Of a stretch of 5,992 nt of DNA, positions 1 through 5,468 are shown piece by piece. Source of the DNA: Candidatus Saccharimonadota bacterium (lineage in GTDB: Bacteria; Patescibacteriota; Saccharimonadia; Saccharimonadales; Saccharimonadaceae); the NCBI GenBank assembly GCA_017964115.1, contig JAGCSL010000005.1, positions 1-5,992 of the forward strand. The letters are read 5' to 3'. Every line of letters begins with the position of its first letter. The first letter of the stretch is position 1. The position numbers and the translations under genes are program-made. The notes under the pieces are model-generated. The model worked only from the letters and a program-made list of their open reading frames with translations, did no database searches and had not been told where the DNA came from.

Positions 1-2
1 AA

Positions 3-746
3 GAAGAAGAGGATCCAAACAAAACCCCACAGATGAAGAAGCTTTGGAGCTTAACTCAGAGTGCTATGCGCGAACGTAAGCCGCTCAAAGCCGAAAAAGC
101 CCTTCTAACAATTTTGAAGTTTGACGAGAAGAATGCTGCCGCCTACAACCGTCTTGGTATTCTTTATGCTAAAGAGAAACACTACAAAGAAGCCATCGAA
201 TGCTTCGAAATCGCCCAGTCGCTCGATAATAATGCCTCCAGCCTACATAACGTCGGTCTAATTTATCTCGAAACCGGTAAATACGAAAAAGCCGCAATGG
301 CTTTCAGTCAAGCGATTGAGCTTGAAGGCGATCAGCCTGGCCGCTATATTGCCTACGCCAAAGCTCTCGAAAAAATCGGCGAACGCCACAAAGCCGCCGA
401 AGCGCTCGAAACCGCCTATAGTCTCAATCCGACTACGGTTGTATTGCGCCATTTGCTCGAACTATACGAAAACTTCGGCGACCTCGAGAATATCGAACTC
501 ACCCGCAAACGCATCGATGAACTTCAGGCCGCTCGCGAAAAGGCCGCTGCCGAAGCCGCCAAGCCAAAACGTCACCTTATTCGTCGCTCCGAGAAAGCTT
601 CTAAACCAAAGCAAAGTAAAACCGAACGTCAAGCTAATCGCGCTGCCGCCAAAACCGCTCGCACTCAAGCAAAAACTGCCGCTAAGACCGCCCGCGCAGA
701 AGCCAAGGCCGCCAAAAAAGTTGCCAAAAAGCGTAAAATCATCTAA
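3..746 (+). CDS. TPR-repeat protein with basic Lys/Ala-rich tail (5' end cut by window edge)
   Basis: The protein is built of tetratricopeptide repeats, a helical scaffold for protein-protein contacts. Counting from the ATG at 33, helix pairs run about residues 35-66, 69-100, 103-134 and 137-160, with typical TPR spacing of Ala, Gly, Tyr and Leu (AYNRLGILYA, SLHNVGLIYLETGKYEKA). Residues from about 165 to the end form a low-complexity Lys/Ala/Arg tail that is probably disordered and could bind nucleic acid. The reading frame stays open upstream of that ATG to the window edge, and no Shine-Dalgarno sequence precedes it. I therefore think the ATG is internal and the gene begins outside the window. 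Related Patescibacteria proteins (recalled, not searched) carry N-terminal membrane segments before the TPRs, and the missing part may hold these. The stop at 744-746 overlaps the -10 of the tRNA-Thr promoter. TPR assignment is firm; the role is unknown. Confidence 0.88.
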   Translation, partial: EEEDPNKTPQMKKLWSLTQSAMRERKPLKAEKALLTILKFDEKNAAAYNRLGILYAKEKHYKEAIECFEIAQSLDNNASSLHNVGLIYLETGKYEKAAMAFSQAIELEGDQPGRYIAYAKALEKIGERHKAAEALETAYSLNPTTVVLRHLLELYENFGDLENIELTRKRIDELQAAREKAAAEAAKPKRHLIRRSEKASKPKQSKTERQANRAAAKTARTQAKTAAKTARAEAKAAKKVAKKRKII

Positions 747-749
747 AAT
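721..749 (+). promoter_or_regulatory. Predicted promoter of tRNA-Thr, inside the 3' end of the TPR gene
   Basis: TTGCCA at 721-726 (5 of 6 consensus) and TAAAAT at 744-749 (5 of 6) are separated by 17 bases. Initiation near 756 would give a leader of a few bases before the tRNA at 762. The -10 covers the stop codon of the TPR gene, so the tRNA can be made independently of that gene or together with it. Confidence 0.6.
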
Positions 750-761
750 AATCACATCTGT

Positions 762-837
762 GCCGCAATAGCTCAGTTGGTAGAGCAGCCGCCTTGTAAG
801 CGGCAGGTCATCAGTTCAAGTCTGATTTGCGGCTCCA
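762..837 (+). tRNA. tRNA-Thr, anticodon TGT (UGU)
   Basis: The cloverleaf is complete. The acceptor strand GCCGCAA (762-768) pairs with TTGCGGC (827-833). The D-arm starts GCTC at 771. The anticodon stem GCCGC/GCGGC (788-792, 800-804) holds loop CTTGTAA with anticodon TGT at 795-797. The variable loop is short (805-809). The T-arm ATCAG-TTCAAGT-CTGAT spans 810-826. The discriminator base is T834, and CCA is encoded at 835-837. The last 12 bases of the gene (826-837) recur as a repeat array downstream. Confidence 0.97.
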
Positions 838-850
838 TCCGAGAGAAGAA

Positions 851-874
851 GCGAGCAAAAATGCTCGCATTTTT
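851..874 (+). terminator. Intrinsic terminator of tRNA-Thr
   Basis: A 7-bp perfect stem GCGAGCA (851-857) / TGCTCGC (862-868) with loop AAAA is followed by ATTTTT. It lies 13 bases past the tRNA CCA, and it also serves any transcript arriving from the TPR gene. Confidence 0.85.
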
Positions 875-906
875 GATGCTTATTCCGAGGATGGAGAGTA
901 AATATC

Positions 907-983
907 GAAGATATTTGCGGCTCCACGACTATTTTGCGGCTCCATGAAGATATTTGCGGCTCCACGACATTTTGCGGCTCCGT
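907..983. repeat. Tandem repeat made of copies of the tRNA-Thr 3' end
   Basis: Two near-identical units, 907-945 (39 bases) and 946-983 (38 bases), differ only by one deleted T and one A-to-G change. Each unit holds two copies of TTTGCGGCTCC(A), the same word that ends the tRNA-Thr gene at 826-837. Copies lie at 914-925, 933-944, 953-964 and 971-981; the last has G instead of the final A. Copy spacing is 18-20 bases. The first unit's start forms a small hairpin (AAATATC 900-906, GATATTT 910-916). The array could be scars of repeated integration at the tRNA, or local slippage amplification. I see no coding potential in it. Confidence 0.9.
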
Positions 984-1001
984 CAGTTTATTCTGTATAA
1001 T
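972..1001 (+). promoter_or_regulatory. Predicted promoter of the deaminase-SLOG gene
   Basis: A perfect TATAAT at 996-1001 is preceded directly by TG. An 18-base spacer separates it from TTGCGG at 972-977, a weak -35 with only TTG matching that lies inside the last tRNA-tail repeat. Initiation near 1008 leaves a leader of about 15 bases ending in the Shine-Dalgarno AGGAGG at 1011-1016. The same CTGTATAATA block recurs before the pilin-like gene at 5701, which suggests a native promoter style. Confidence 0.65.
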
Positions 1002-1022
1002 AAACCTATTAGGAGGTAACAA

Positions 1023-3530
1023 ATGACGGAGAAAGTTGGAGATCAGAATTCCGACTATCAACCAGAGGACAATTCCTGGTCCGCTCTCGAGGAACTAGGA
1101 AACAATAAAGCAAGTGACTGGGACTCTTTGATTGATTTTCCAGCATTTCAAGCCAAAACCCAAGAGACTGTCGAAGCGTCCGAAGACGAAGATGTTAACG
1201 GCAACAAAGATTTTTTGAATCCAAGCTCATCCGCAGAGCGACGCGAGGCCGGAGAGACCGTCCATGAAACTATCGCCATCGATTACGGCGGCGCATTACA
1301 AATGGAAATCGTATCTCATGGCGACGACGTCGAATATGAATACACAATCAATACCGGCGCTGTAACTTTGGGCCGCAATATTATTACTAACCTCAAAGCA
1401 ATCACGCATATAGAACAATCTCCAGACGATGCTGACGTCAGTAGGATTCAACTCAACGATTCCATATTTGTAGACGTTAATCGCAAAACTGGCAAAGTCG
1501 AAATCAAAAACCGGCTCACTAGCTTTGAGCTACGTCTACTTGGACAAGGAACCGAAAACGGCGTGCCATTCTCGCGCGAAAAACTTGGCGACTTTAAACC
1601 AGAAACCGATTTACATACACACTTCGCCGGCGCACTTACGCCAGACATATTATTGAAGGTCGGCCTCGATCACGATATTTCATATCCAAAAAGACTACTT
1701 AATCAAGTCGGCATTATGCATAATAGTCTCGAAGCCGACGAAAATGGCAACGTTAAACTATCGGGCCTCAATGATTACGAATTGCGCATGTTGCGCGAGT
1801 CTCTCAAATTACCACAGGTAACACAAGAAACCTTCAATAAAATGGAGGAAATCTACGACTTACGCGGCCCATTTACAAAGAATCCAGAACTTTTTGGCGA
1901 CTATCTCACGGAACTCGCCAAAGATTATCAAAGAAATGGCATTAGATATACCGAATTATCTTTCTCGGCCTTTTTAAGCAACCCTGAATATATGCGCCAA
2001 ATTGAAGCCACTTTGCCGCAAATCGAAGAGCAAACTGGCGTCAAAATGCGCTTCATCGCGGGGTTATGGCGCCATTCAAACAAAGAATGGAATCAGGACG
2101 AAACCGACCGCCTCACACAAATCGCCAGAAGCCCATACATTGCCGGCTGCGATTTCATGGGCCAAGAAACCAACGAGACAGCTTCTTTTGAAGACGAATT
2201 ACGCACGCTAGCCAAATATTGTACCGAAGAAGATCCGCTCTTCTCAATTCGCGTCCACGCTGGCGAAAACCCAATCTTCCCAGACAACGTCAAATCGACT
2301 CTGCAAATCGTCTACGATGAATGGAAAAAGCAATGCCAAGAAAAGGGCACTGAGCTGCCAATGCCACGCTTGCGTATCGGTCACGGCTTATATGGCGTCG
2401 ACGACGAAACTATTAAGCTCGCAAAAGAAATGGGCGTAATTATCGAGTTCAACATGAGCTCCAACTTGGCACTCAATAACATTAACGGCATCAAAGATGT
2501 TCCAATCAAGAAGTATCTAGATGCCGGCGTAGATGTTGTTCTTGGTACAGACGGTCACGGCCTATATTCAACCATCGGCGAGCAAGAGGCAATCTTGGCT
2601 AGTGTAGCCGGCCTTGGTCCAGAAGATTTCGCTAAAATCCATGCAACTGAGGAAAGAATCCGCGCCGCCGCCGAACAACGCGAGCAAATGCGCACCGAAC
2701 ACGACGAAAACGTCTTATACGACGTTCATTATCGCACGCCAGACGGACAACCACATTGGAACGACACTATTAGTGAATATTACAAAAACGAGCGCATTGC
2801 AGCTGACCGCACGGTCGAACAACGTCTATCCGGTCTCGGTATTGAAACAAATCCAGCCGAAATCGAACGCGTTACTGCCGATAAAGTTCCAATCCTTATC
2901 ACTGGCGCCTCAAAGAATAGTTGGCCAGAAATATCCCCACAAGATCAGCAAAACATCACATTGACGATGCAAGCCCTAGCGGACGCTGTTGACCCAAGCA
3001 AGGCCTTCATTGTGACGGGTGGTACCAACTTTGGCGCCGAAAAAACCATGCACGAAGCCGTACATCGCCATAACGAAAATTCAGACGAAAAACTGGTTCT
3101 ATTAGGTACACTAACCATGGAAGCAGCCAACGAAGGCGGTACAGCCGGAATAGAAGCCAATACAATTACGCATGCCGAGATTCTAGAAGCAAATGGACGC
3201 CGCGCGCAAAACTGGCTCGATTTGCCGGATACGCAATTAAACTACGTCCAAGAAAAGAAAGGGTTCATGATAGCCCTTGGCGGCGGTAGTGTTGTTAGTA
3301 ACATGATTCAACGTGGCCATAACACAAATACCCGCATGTTCCTGATGGACGGCCCAGCCGGCGCATCGACCGAAAAAAGCAAAACTCTTAGAGGTAACGG
3401 CTATTCTTTCGAAACCGCCAGCCAACTACTAACCAACATGTATCGAAAACAGCCAGGCATCTTCAAGCCAGATTTCAAGCCAGAAGATATTCCAGCCATA
3501 ATAGCTCAAGCGCAAGCCGAGATATCTTAA
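1023..3530 (+). CDS. Adenosine deaminase-like / SLOG-domain fusion protein
   Basis: The predicted cytosolic protein has 835 residues, about 2.5 times a standard adenosine deaminase, and no signal peptide or membrane segment. Residues 1-75 are acidic and probably disordered. Residues 80-175 look beta-rich and are unrecognised. Residues 193-540 are an amidohydrolase-type adenosine deaminase domain: HTH motif with zinc ligands H198 and H200, HAGE motif with H412 and catalytic E415, RIGHG with H454, and GTDG with metal ligand D510. Standard enzymes have a second Asp after that ligand; here it is G511. Residues 540-620 are a charged helical linker. Residues 622-800 resemble a SLOG/Rossmann nucleotide-binding domain, with VTGGTNFG (664-671), LGTLT (694-698) and IALGGGS (750-756). 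The ATG is fixed by AGGAGG six bases upstream. Family knowledge predicts hydrolytic deamination of adenosine or a relative; the true substrate and the SLOG ligand are unknown. Domain calls are by motif only, and SLOG is less certain than the deaminase. Confidence 0.88.
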   Translation: MTEKVGDQNSDYQPEDNSWSALEELGNNKASDWDSLIDFPAFQAKTQETVEASEDEDVNGNKDFLNPSSSAERREAGETVHETIAIDYGGALQMEIVSHGDDVEYEYTINTGAVTLGRNIITNLKAITHIEQSPDDADVSRIQLNDSIFVDVNRKTGKVEIKNRLTSFELRLLGQGTENGVPFSREKLGDFKPETDLHTHFAGALTPDILLKVGLDHDISYPKRLLNQVGIMHNSLEADENGNVKLSGLNDYELRMLRESLKLPQVTQETFNKMEEIYDLRGPFTKNPELFGDYLTELAKDYQRNGIRYTELSFSAFLSNPEYMRQIEATLPQIEEQTGVKMRFIAGLWRHSNKEWNQDETDRLTQIARSPYIAGCDFMGQETNETASFEDELRTLAKYCTEEDPLFSIRVHAGENPIFPDNVKSTLQIVYDEWKKQCQEKGTELPMPRLRIGHGLYGVDDETIKLAKEMGVIIEFNMSSNLALNNINGIKDVPIKKYLDAGVDVVLGTDGHGLYSTIGEQEAILASVAGLGPEDFAKIHATEERIRAAAEQREQMRTEHDENVLYDVHYRTPDGQPHWNDTISEYYKNERIAADRTVEQRLSGLGIETNPAEIERVTADKVPILITGASKNSWPEISPQDQQNITLTMQALADAVDPSKAFIVTGGTNFGAEKTMHEAVHRHNENSDEKLVLLGTLTMEAANEGGTAGIEANTITHAEILEANGRRAQNWLDLPDTQLNYVQEKKGFMIALGGGSVVSNMIQRGHNTNTRMFLMDGPAGASTEKSKTLRGNGYSFETASQLLTNMYRKQPGIFKPDFKPEDIPAIIAQAQAEIS

Positions 3531-3565
3531 AACAAAAAAATAACCCCGCAGCTATTGCTGCGGGG
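3531..3565 (-). terminator. Intrinsic terminator of the minus-strand deoxyribosyltransferase-like gene
   Basis: A 9-bp perfect stem CCCCGCAGC (3544-3552) / GCTGCGGGG (3557-3565) has a 4-base loop. Read on the minus strand it is followed by TTATTTTTTTGTTTT, a strong U-tract. On the plus strand no T-run follows, so it is oriented for the minus-strand gene and only partly helps the convergent deaminase gene. A second small hairpin, CTCCC (3567-3571) / GGGAG (3577-3581), sits beside it. Confidence 0.85.
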
Positions 3566-3642
3566 CCTCCCTTTACGGGAGTTGGTTGATAAGGTACGGA
3601 GCAGAGTCGGAGAAGTGGAGAGATGGAGGTCAGATCGGCGCC

Positions 3643-4083
3643 TTACTTGGCGTAAGCGGCGTTCAGGGCCGCGGCGACCTCTTCGATGCTGTGGCATACG
3701 ATGACGCCATCTTCCAGCATATCTCCGATGTCGGCACGGATCGCCTTCTGCAGATGGTCCTTCTTGTCGGACAGGTCACCGAGATAAGCGAAGATCATCC
3801 GAGGGCCGAGCTTGGCGGCGGTATGACCAGCTTCGAACTGGGAGCGCGGAGAAGCGTTGCCTTCCACGATCACATAGACCTGGTACTTGGCCTCCTTCTT
3901 GCAAGCCGTCTCGGCTGCAGCCGCCTCGTCGTTCCACTCGCCAGGACCCAACTGGGGATCGAAGAACGGAATCTCCGGATCGAGCATCGCGATCAGATCG
4001 CGTCTCCAGGTGGTGTCACCGCAGGTGCCGCCGAGAAAAACTGCTGCTGCATAAACGTCGTTGTTGCCATTGATCTTTGCCAT
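3643..4083 (-). CDS. Nucleoside 2-deoxyribosyltransferase-like protein
   Basis: The 146-residue protein resembles the short nucleoside 2-deoxyribosyltransferase-like families, which transfer or hydrolyse the N-glycosidic bond of (deoxy)nucleosides. Supporting motifs are FLGGTC followed by TTWR (residues 16-27, the nucleotide-binding beta1 turn), FDPQ (41-44), W50, the hydrophobic strand YQVYVIV (67-73) and SQFEAG (81-86), where E84 is the candidate catalytic Glu. The start is secure: AAGGAGGAA at 4091-4099 lies 7 bases before the ATG. The gene is a self-contained unit with a perfect promoter about 100 bases upstream and a strong terminator after the stop, convergent with the deaminase gene. 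Its G+C content is visibly higher than that gene's (about 57-60% against 47-48% in sampled 60-base lines), which suggests transfer, possibly from a phage. Family assignment is by motif recall; enzymatic activity is not shown. Confidence 0.75.
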   Translation of the reverse strand: MAKINGNNDVYAAAVFLGGTCGDTTWRRDLIAMLDPEIPFFDPQLGPGEWNDEAAAAETACKKEAKYQVYVIVEGNASPRSQFEAGHTAAKLGPRMIFAYLGDLSDKKDHLQKAIRADIGDMLEDGVIVCHSIEEVAAALNAAYAK

Positions 4084-4185
4084 ATAGATATTCCTCCTTC
4101 ATATATGGAAACACGTTTGACATACTCTCTTAAAATGCTCTATTCAGTTGTAGTAGTCCTTATGCTTTCGCTCAGACTAATAGGC

Positions 4186-4214
4186 ATTATAGCACATAGA
4201 ATAATATTTGTCAA
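4186..4214 (-). promoter_or_regulatory. Perfect-consensus promoter for the 3643-4083 gene
   Basis: Read on the minus strand: TTGACA (4214-4209), a 17-base spacer, and TATAAT (4191-4186) with an extended -10 TGC directly before it. Initiation near 4179 gives a leader of about 96 bases. The leader's first bases could form a weak hairpin (AGTC/GACT around a GCGAAAGC core). Confidence 0.9.
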
Positions 4215-4275
4215 TAGTTTTATTATAAAAATATCAAAAAATCAATATTTTAAGATAAGAAAGTATCGTTTTACA

Positions 4276-4304
4276 TTGACAAATATGCAATTTTGATGTA
4301 TAAT
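4276..4304 (+). promoter_or_regulatory. Perfect-consensus promoter for the 4353-4808 gene
   Basis: TTGACA (4276-4281), a 17-base spacer, and TATAAT (4299-4304). It is divergent from the promoter at 4186-4214, with 61 A+T-rich bases between the two -35 boxes. Initiation is expected near 4311. This rules out the in-frame TTG/ATG codons at 4293 and 4296 as starts, because they lie in or before the -10. Confidence 0.9.
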
Positions 4305-4352
4305 AACACTCATAACTCGAAGTTTATACCACTAGAAAGGGGTGATGGAATA

Positions 4353-4808
4353 GTGGTAAAACGTGAGATGCACGTGAACATTGATGGAAAGGAGATGACC
4401 CTTGAAGTCAGGTTTGAAACTCGCGACTGGGGGAGCGATGTTGCAGTAAAGCAGCTTGGCCTGAAGCACACCAAGTGGCTCGTTGCATACAGCGAAAAGG
4501 GCAAGTTCGCTCTCGTGGACATGCTCGCGCCGACGTGGTATATCAACCTGGCGGCTCTGCACGAGATGATCTGCATGGGCGATTATTACCAGGATCTGAT
4601 CCCTGGCCTTGATGATTCCGATCATCGTTGCGAGGCCGTCGAGAGATTCATCCTGAGTATCGCCGGCGAACACCGCGCAGACTACATCCGCGCGCGCCAT
4701 GCTATGTTCGGCGACGTAATGGGGCACAACGCCTGCAACCCCAAGATGCGTCCGCGCATGCTCCGCACGGCCGTTATGCTCGAACAGCAGGGTGTCGGCT
4801 TCTTCTAA
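4353..4808 (+). CDS. Hypothetical protein, unrecognised, GTG start
   Basis: This protein of 151 residues belongs to no family I recognise. The open frame runs up to 4293, but codons before about 4311 are upstream of the transcription start. GTG at 4353 fits best, with AAGGGGTGAT (4337-4346) upstream as the ribosome binding site; ATG at 4368 is too far from it. The N-terminal half looks beta-rich and ligand-neutral (HVNIDGKEMTLEVRFETRDW, then KWLVAYSEKGKFALVDML). The C-terminal half is helical with several Cys, His and Met (LHEMICMGDYY at 69-79, then a helix near 93-119 and GHNACNP at 124-130). There are no membrane segments or signal peptide. The gene stands alone between its own perfect promoter and terminator and is G+C-rich like its minus-strand neighbours, so a phage or mobile cargo origin is likely. 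The gene is well supported; its function is unknown. Confidence 0.8.
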   Translation: MVKREMHVNIDGKEMTLEVRFETRDWGSDVAVKQLGLKHTKWLVAYSEKGKFALVDMLAPTWYINLAALHEMICMGDYYQDLIPGLDDSDHRCEAVERFILSIAGEHRADYIRARHAMFGDVMGHNACNPKMRPRMLRTAVMLEQQGVGFF

Positions 4809-4846
4809 TCGATATCATCCTTCAATCTCAAGCAACTTATTAACGT

Positions 4847-4878
4847 CCCGCCGCGCCTAAAAACGCGACGGGCTTTTT
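4847..4878 (+). terminator. Intrinsic terminator of the 4353-4808 gene
   Basis: The stem CCCGCCGCG (4847-4855) / CGCGACGGG (4864-4872) has one internal C-A mismatch and an 8-base loop, followed by CTTTTT. It ends the transcript about 40 bases past the stop and isolates this gene from tRNA-Tyr. Confidence 0.85.
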
Positions 4879-4879
4879 C

Positions 4880-4906
4880 TTGCCTTAAAAGCACAAAAAT
4901 GATAAT
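4880..4906 (+). promoter_or_regulatory. Possible promoter of tRNA-Tyr
   Basis: TTGCCT at 4880-4885 resembles the TTGCCA of the tRNA-Thr promoter. GATAAT at 4901-4906 (5 of 6) would start RNA near 4913, just before the tRNA. The spacer is short (15 bases), so the exact boxes are uncertain. Some promoter is needed here because a terminator precedes. Confidence 0.4.
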
Positions 4907-4918
4907 ATATAAACATTC

Positions 4919-5004
4919 GCTGGGATAGCGAAGTGGTCAAACGCATCAGACTGTAAATCTGCCGGCTTCGGCCTTCGTAGGTTCGACTCCTACTCCCAGC
5001 ACCA
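4919..5004 (+). tRNA. tRNA-Tyr, anticodon GTA
   Basis: Acceptor GCTGGGA (4919-4925) pairs with TCCCAGC (4994-5000). The D-stem is GCG/CGC. The anticodon loop CTGTAAA has GTA at 4953-4955. A long class II variable arm, GGC-TTCG-GCC (4964-4973), is capped by a UUCG tetraloop. The T-arm is GTAGG-TTCGACT-CCTAC (4977-4993). Discriminator A5001 and CCA 5002-5004 are encoded. The top pair of the anticodon stem (T4946-C4962) is mismatched. The long variable arm with GTA identifies a bacterial tyrosine tRNA. Confidence 0.96.
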
Positions 5005-5011
5005 AGAAAAG

Positions 5012-5039
5012 AATCCTAAGCATCAGCTTGGGATTTTTT
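5012..5039 (+). terminator. Intrinsic terminator of tRNA-Tyr
   Basis: ATCCTAAGC (5013-5021) pairs with GCTTGGGAT (5026-5034), one G-T wobble, loop ATCA, followed by a run of T. It lies 8 bases after the tRNA CCA. Confidence 0.85.
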
Positions 5040-5045
5040 CTTTGG

Positions 5046-5078
5046 AAAGAAAAAGGGGGGAGACTTGCGTCTCCCCCC
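5046..5078 (-). terminator. Intrinsic terminator of the 5118-5468 gene
   Basis: A perfect 10-bp stem GGGGGGAGAC / GTCTCCCCCC (5055-5064, 5069-5078) is capped on the minus strand by a GCAA (GNRA) tetraloop and followed by TTTTTCTTT. It lies back to back with the tRNA-Tyr terminator and ends the minus-strand transcript about 40 bases after the stop. Confidence 0.92.
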
Positions 5079-5117
5079 GGGTTAACAGACAATCACTTCG
5101 CGCGATGCGCGATGCGT

Positions 5118-5468
5118 TCATCTGTATACAGCGTTGAGGGCATCGATTACGCGGATGATCTCTTTGATGATGGCCATCAGATCATACCTTGCGCCGCCCT
5201 CTTCAGGACTGTGCGCATGGTAGTCACCGACGTGTCCATAATCGAAGCCGATCATCAGCATCCCGTCCTTTTCATACATCGTAGTAAAGCCGCCGTGCAC
5301 ATCCACAGGGATGTCCTCGACATGCTTTACATACTTTCCTTCCGGAAAGCTGATGCCTGCGCAGGGGAAGCCAATGTGCTGGGTGTAGATTTCAAAGAAA
5401 CGCTTTTCATAGCGCCCCTCGAAGACACACACATCATCGCGGCTGGTAACAGGGTACATGTTTCTCAT
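5118..5468 (-). CDS. Phage-type hypothetical protein with HGG...GFDxxHxGD motif
   Basis: This 116-residue soluble protein has no known activity. The central stretch has VDVHGGFT (55-62) followed by LMIGFDYGHVGDY (71-83). This pairing matches, from memory, small uncharacterised proteins common in phages and mobile elements of Firmicutes and Actinobacteria (HGG[LI]T ... GFDxAHxGD). The conserved His and Asp residues suggest a metal or catalytic site, but that is inference. The C-terminus is a helix (YDLMAIIKEIIRVIDALNAVY). The start is firm: AGGAGGTGAA at 5471-5480 precedes the ATG at 5468 with 6-base core spacing. The stop is TGA. A perfect promoter, a long structured leader of about 150 bases and a strong terminator make it an autonomous transcription unit. 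Its codon use is more G+C-rich than the flanking native genes, which supports transfer. Confidence 0.8.
   Translation of the reverse strand: MRNMYPVTSRDDVCVFEGRYEKRFFEIYTQHIGFPCAGISFPEGKYVKHVEDIPVDVHGGFTTMYEKDGMLMIGFDYGHVGDYHAHSPEEGGARYDLMAIIKEIIRVIDALNAVYR

Noticed and set aside
907..983. CRISPR-like array
   Set aside because: The repeats are only about 12 bases, the gaps are 6-8 bases and non-unique, and no cas gene is present.
816..1061. Minus-strand open frame of 81 codons with a repeated VVEPQISS peptide
   Set aside because: The peptide repeat only reflects the tRNA-tail DNA repeats, and the frame overlaps the tRNA, a terminator and the deaminase start. No ribosome binding site was seen.
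4117..4146. Plus-strand TTGACA with TATTCA 18 bases on, as another promoter
   Set aside because: The -10 is poor and no plus-strand gene follows before the strong promoter at 4276; it lies in the leader of the minus-strand gene.
3586..4296. Plus-strand open frame of 236 codons
   Set aside because: It is opposite the deoxyribosyltransferase-like gene, which has motif support, a perfect ribosome binding site, promoter and terminator. The plus frame has none of these and runs through the promoter region at its end.
4293..4352. N-terminal extension of the 4353-4808 gene from TTG/ATG at 4293-4298
   Set aside because: These codons lie in the spacer of a perfect promoter, upstream of the expected transcript start, with no ribosome binding site.
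4332..4727. Minus-strand open frame of 131 codons
   Set aside because: It is a shadow of the plus-strand gene that has promoter, ribosome binding site and terminator in the other direction.
5101..5116. CGCGATG tandem (two copies)
   Set aside because: Two copies of a 7-base word in the short 3' untranslated stretch are too few to call a meaningful repeat.
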